Below are positions 60,739 through 64,000 of a stretch of 64,000 nt of DNA, one piece after another; position 1 is the stretch's first letter; every line of letters begins with the position of its first letter. Where the stretch lies: the NCBI GenBank assembly GCA_033852115.1, contig JAWSVE010000008.1:372001-436000 (forward strand). The letters are read 5' to 3'. The position numbers and the translations under genes were made by a program. The notes beneath the pieces were generated by a model, which made no database searches, was not told where the DNA came from, and saw only the letters and a program-made list of their open reading frames with translations. The stretch is from JAWSVE01 sp033852115. Its GTDB lineage: Bacteria > Pseudomonadota > Gammaproteobacteria > Pseudomonadales > Cellvibrionaceae.

Positions 60739-61866
60739 ATGGATCATTTCGAAGAGTTAATAGAAATAGTAAATGATGCTGGTTCCGAAGTTGGGGGTGG
60801 GCATGGTCAAAAGGGCGTTGATTTTCAGCGTTACTGGGCAATATCAACAATGTTCTCTTTAGTTGGCGGAAGTGATGATTTTTTAGTTCTTTTTGAAGTT
60901 ATTCAAGATGTTGCCATTTATGATTCTCTGAAAAGCCCAACTAATCTAAAAATATTTCAAATAAAGAAGAAAGATCGAAATGAGTGGGGCTGGAAGGATC
61001 TGACGGGCCTCTATGTACCCTCCAAAAAAAATGGTAAACCACAGCCTTTCGAAAAAGTTAAAGAAAGTACAATAGGCAAGCTATACACTTCCGTTAGTTC
61101 GTTGAAAAATATTGAAGTGTCCGGCCATTTTGTTTCGAACGCGGGTTGTAATTTATCTTTGACCGGTGGGGGCAACGCCGCTACTACAGCTATATGTTAT
61201 TTGTCTGACCTAGAAGAAGAGCATCGAAAACTTTTAGTGGACGCACTAGCTATGATGGGTAAGCCTGAAGACTTACCTCCCGACTTAACTAAGATTCAGG
61301 TCTCTAAAACAAGCATTCCAGTTGATGACCCTAGAACTTATTTAGTAGGTGAGATTCATAGTTTCTTAAACAAGCGCAGTCCTAAGCACGCAAATCAAGC
61401 CCACTCGCTCGTTGATAGTTTACTAGCTAAAATAGGCCCCTTAGGTGCTAAAACAGACAGATGTATGAGTTTTTCACAATTAGCCGAAAATCAGGGATTT
61501 TCCAGAAGTCAGTTTGAAAATGTTCTTTCAGATTTAGAGACAGTTCCTGACATATTAGATCATCTAAATGAATGGCTTAAGCAGTTGCAAGATGAGGGTT
61601 TGAGTTTTTTTGAAATTACTAGCATTAAAAGCGCGGCTTCTGAGCTATATCGCAATCAATTACTGGGTACACGGGATTACACAATTCAGTCTTTGGAAAA
61701 TAGGTGTGATGAGTTAATAGGGCTAAATTCTGACCCAAAAGAGTTAAAACCGTTTTTTGAAAGTATGTTTTCAATTTTGGAAAAGGAGTTTCCTGATGTT
61801 AGAAAACCTGCAATATTTGCTGTTATCGCGTTGAGGGCTATTAAATCATGCGTGGACCAAATCTAA
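60739..61866 (+). CDS. DUF4297 (Cap4-type) nuclease, candidate LmuA-like effector
   Basis: This is a 375-residue protein. The N-terminal domain has G-G-G-H-G-Q-K-G-V-D-F-Q-R-Y-W-A-I and then L-F-E-V-I-Q-D (Glu53, Asp57) and F-Q-I-K-K-K (Gln74, Lys76). This is the PD-(D/E)xK pattern of the DUF4297/Cap4 dsDNA endonuclease family, with E, D and QxK as active-site residues. The C-terminal 250 residues are helical and unassigned. It is followed 33 bases later by an SMC-like ATPase. Together they match the core of Lamassu-type defence, in which a DUF4297 nuclease is held in check by an SMC complex until phage DNA is sensed. No phage activity can be shown from sequence. Confidence 0.8.
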   Translation: MDHFEELIEIVNDAGSEVGGGHGQKGVDFQRYWAISTMFSLVGGSDDFLVLFEVIQDVAIYDSLKSPTNLKIFQIKKKDRNEWGWKDLTGLYVPSKKNGKPQPFEKVKESTIGKLYTSVSSLKNIEVSGHFVSNAGCNLSLTGGGNAATTAICYLSDLEEEHRKLLVDALAMMGKPEDLPPDLTKIQVSKTSIPVDDPRTYLVGEIHSFLNKRSPKHANQAHSLVDSLLAKIGPLGAKTDRCMSFSQLAENQGFSRSQFENVLSDLETVPDILDHLNEWLKQLQDEGLSFFEITSIKSAASELYRNQLLGTRDYTIQSLENRCDELIGLNSDPKELKPFFESMFSILEKEFPDVRKPAIFAVIALRAIKSCVDQI

Positions 61867-61899
61867 GGAAATTAACAAGAAGCCTCCGGACAAAATCTT

Positions 61900-63591
61900 A
61901 TGAAAAGATTGGAATTAGAAAAGGTATATCTTCTATCTCAAAAAGAGAAGAGAGCGAGAAAGATAGAGTTTCACCCAAAGACAAATCTGATAGTAGGGGT
62001 TAATCACACGGGAAAATCCAGTCTTATTAAAAGCATATTTAAAACTCTGGGGGCTAAACCGCAAGGAAAATTGAAGAAATGGGATGAGGCAACTATTTCC
62101 ATTGTACAGTTCAAAGTTCAAGGTAAAAGCTTTAAGGTAGCTCAACACATGGGGTATCGGGGGCTGTTTGATGAAAGCGATCAACTATTGACCGTCACTG
62201 GGGATCATGTTGAGTGGAGTAAGGCGTTTGCTGAGGTTACAGGATTTAACCTACTTGTAACAAATAAAGGTGATCTCGAAACAGTTGTTGCTGATCCTGC
62301 ATGTTTTTTCCTTCCTTTTTATATTGATCAAGATGGAAGCTGGCAAGCTGGTTGGGACACATTTCCAAGCTCCAAAAGGTTTAAAACACCTATGGGAGCG
62401 ATTTTGGAATACTTTACCGGGATAAAGCCGTTCGAATGGTATAAGCATGATGCTAAAAAAAAGCAAGCACAGTTAGCATTATCAGATCTTAGGAGCGAGA
62501 AAAAATTTTTAGACAGGGCTAAAGTTCGTCTAGAGAATTCTTTACCAATGTCAGGACCAAAAGTCGATGCGGAAAACTTTAGTCTTGAAATTGATCAATT
62601 GACAGAGGAGGTATCTTTTTTAAATGCGGAACAAGAAAAACTACGAAAAATGCTTGTCAAAGAACGAGAGTTAATATCTTCTGTTCGGGCGCAGATAGTG
62701 TTGTCTCAGGATGCGCTAAAAGTGTATGAAGGAGACACTAATTATTTAGAACACGAGAGAGAAAAACTAGTATGCCCGATATGTGATGCAGAGCATACTG
62801 AGAACTTTCTAGATTTATTCACCTATGCGGAAGATGCGAGAATTCTGCGTACAATGGTGTTAGAACTTAACCACGATTTAGTTGGTCTAACAAAAACGCA
62901 TCATGCATCGCAAGATGAAATGAATAAGCTAGAAGCGCGTTACAAAAAAATATCCGAAATACTAGAAGCTAAAAAAGGAGAAATGAATTTTAAAGATGTC
63001 GTAAACAGCATGAGTGCCGAACATGCATTTAATGCATTTTCTACGGAGCTAGCTGACCTTGAGAGTCAAATAGGTGTTAAACTGGGTGAAATTGAAGTAT
63101 TAGATGAAAAGCTTAACGGTCTTAAGGATAACAAAAGGTCAAAACGAATACTTGAGGATTATAGAAAAGCTTATTCTACTGCACTTATATCACTTAACTT
63201 GCCATCAATTGAAATGAAAAGGCAAAAGCTTACTAGCAGGCCCGCTCTTTCAGGAAGCGGTGGTCCTAGGCAGATCTTGGCATATTATGCTGCAATTTGG
63301 CAAACAGCTGTTAATAATGGAGACTTTCTTATTCCAATAGTAATAGACTCCCCAAATCAGCAAGGGCAAGACCATATTAATTTACCTAAGGTTCTTGAGT
63401 ATGTATCAAAAAAGCTGCCAACAACAACACAGTTAATAATAGGGTCAGAGATAGATACAGAATACGAGTTCGATAAAAAAATAGAGCTTAGTCAACCGTA
63501 TCAGCTTTTAAGCGAAGACGAGTATGATGATGTAGAAAAAATGATATCGACATATACCGAAAGTATGGTTGGGTATTTGGAAGATTCTTAA
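61900..63591 (+). CDS. SMC/Rad50-like ATPase, candidate LmuB-like sensor
   Basis: This is a 563-residue ABC-type ATPase. Walker A is G-V-N-H-T-G-K-S-S at residues 33-41. A helical coiled-coil region spans about 180-440, interrupted near its apex by V-C-P-I-C (292-295), which looks like a zinc-hook. The ABC signature S-G-S-G-G-P-R-Q is at 451-458 and Walker B I-P-I-V-I-D-S-P at 478-485. It likely dimerises on DNA ends or loops. It follows the DUF4297 gene in the same direction. No strong ribosome-binding site is seen before the ATG. Coiled coils are short for an SMC, as in small defence ATPases. Confidence 0.82.
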   Translation: MKRLELEKVYLLSQKEKRARKIEFHPKTNLIVGVNHTGKSSLIKSIFKTLGAKPQGKLKKWDEATISIVQFKVQGKSFKVAQHMGYRGLFDESDQLLTVTGDHVEWSKAFAEVTGFNLLVTNKGDLETVVADPACFFLPFYIDQDGSWQAGWDTFPSSKRFKTPMGAILEYFTGIKPFEWYKHDAKKKQAQLALSDLRSEKKFLDRAKVRLENSLPMSGPKVDAENFSLEIDQLTEEVSFLNAEQEKLRKMLVKERELISSVRAQIVLSQDALKVYEGDTNYLEHEREKLVCPICDAEHTENFLDLFTYAEDARILRTMVLELNHDLVGLTKTHHASQDEMNKLEARYKKISEILEAKKGEMNFKDVVNSMSAEHAFNAFSTELADLESQIGVKLGEIEVLDEKLNGLKDNKRSKRILEDYRKAYSTALISLNLPSIEMKRQKLTSRPALSGSGGPRQILAYYAAIWQTAVNNGDFLIPIVIDSPNQQGQDHINLPKVLEYVSKKLPTTTQLIIGSEIDTEYEFDKKIELSQPYQLLSEDEYDDVEKMISTYTESMVGYLEDS

Positions 63592-63728
63592 ACCTAGAGT
63601 TTATCCTTGTTGTTTATATATGTGGGCTCCATGTGCATTTTCGGTGAGAATGGCGAATAATTAGCTCAAGCATTCAAAAATTATGTCGATTTACTCGAAA
63701 TTTCCTACAGTCGTGGGCGTCAACATTC

Positions 63729-63916
63729 CCCTTTTAAGCAGTCGAGTAACGGAGCAACTGAGCGGATAAGCCGAGGACTGTCTGAGCGAAGCGAGTTCCG
63801 CAGGCCCGCTCAGTTGTGAGTAACGCAGAGAAGCCGAAGGCCGGCTTGTAGGGTGGCATTTTCTTGGTTACTTCTTTTAGCCAAATAAAAGAAGTAACTC
63901 GCCCCAAGGCGAAACC
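63729..63916 (-). repeat. Dispersed structured repeat, copy F
   Basis: This copy is in minus orientation, at the right border of the accessory island. Stem 1 is CAACTGAGCGG (63755-63765) pairing with CCGCTCAGTTG (63806-63816). Stem 2 is TTACTTCTTTT (63868-63878) pairing with AAAAGAAGTAA (63887-63897). The bases around it, from 63592 to 63728 and from 63917 to the window end, show no gene; TCTTAGACGAG near 63966 resembles the outer motif seen beside copies C and D. Confidence 0.85.
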
Positions 63917-64000
63917 TTTACTAAAACTATTTAGGTCTTAAAAAGCTCGCAAAGAGTAAAAACTCTTAGACGAGCCCAAAACAAAAGAATAAAACCTAAA

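Noticed and set aside
50175..63916. Integron attC-like cassette array
   Set aside because: The repeats fold and separate gene modules, but the GTTRRRY core and its partner are absent, the genes face both ways and copies are longer than usual attC sites.

Overview
The window is 64 kb of chromosome from a Gram-negative bacterium, most likely a marine gammaproteobacterium. The lineage rests on csrA, yqcC, a heme-type fatty acid cis/trans isomerase, CusCBA-type RND efflux, outer-membrane proteins and a DUF4136 lipoprotein; the sequence alone does not support a genus. Genes are dense and run on both strands. I found no tRNA, rRNA, CRISPR array or recognisable transposase.

Bases 1-13050 hold a truncated MFS transporter, a hotdog thioesterase and a DUF3820 protein, then a short-amide/urea locus. 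There, a very large sensor kinase fused to an NCS1-type permease and its LuxR-type response regulator are divergent from urtABCDE-fmdA-fmdB (ABC uptake plus formamidase). The shared intergenic region carries a 16-bp perfect palindrome.

Bases 13050-22800 hold a heavy-metal RND efflux operon (DUF3240, RND pump, fusion protein, TolC-like channel) divergent from an OmpR/histidine-kinase pair, then a DAACS symporter and yqcC. Bases 22800-35800 carry a carboxylesterase, cti, a 7TMR-DISM hybrid kinase, a GXWXG/DUF4334 protein, a tri-heme cytochrome c divergent from an AraC regulator, a DUF4136 lipoprotein, csrA, a YfaZ-like protein and dps. Bases 35900-50100 carry DUF1223, a type Vd patatin autotransporter, an MTHFR-fold protein, an acyltransferase, small DUF proteins, a TetR-controlled sterol-desaturase/homocysteine-methyltransferase pair, an outer-membrane protein, a PocR-GGDEF cyclase and a TetR-SDR operon.

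From about 50 kb rightwards the character changes. A dispersed repeat of roughly 150-200 bp occurs five times plus one half copy, and it separates small gene modules: AhpD-like/HxlR/hydrolase; an HD-GYP protein; a binding-protein/porin pair; and an accessory island. The repeat has conserved ends and internal stems that differ in sequence between copies yet stay self-complementary. The HD-GYP gene has lost its metal-binding HD and HH pairs and is preceded by a clear c-di-GMP-I riboswitch. The last module (about 58.1-63.8 kb) is bracketed by a perfect 51-bp inverted match. It contains a candidate membrane-disrupting toxin with two small membrane proteins (putative immunity), a decayed gene end, and a two-gene DUF4297-nuclease plus SMC/Rad50-like ATPase system resembling Lamassu-type anti-phage defence.
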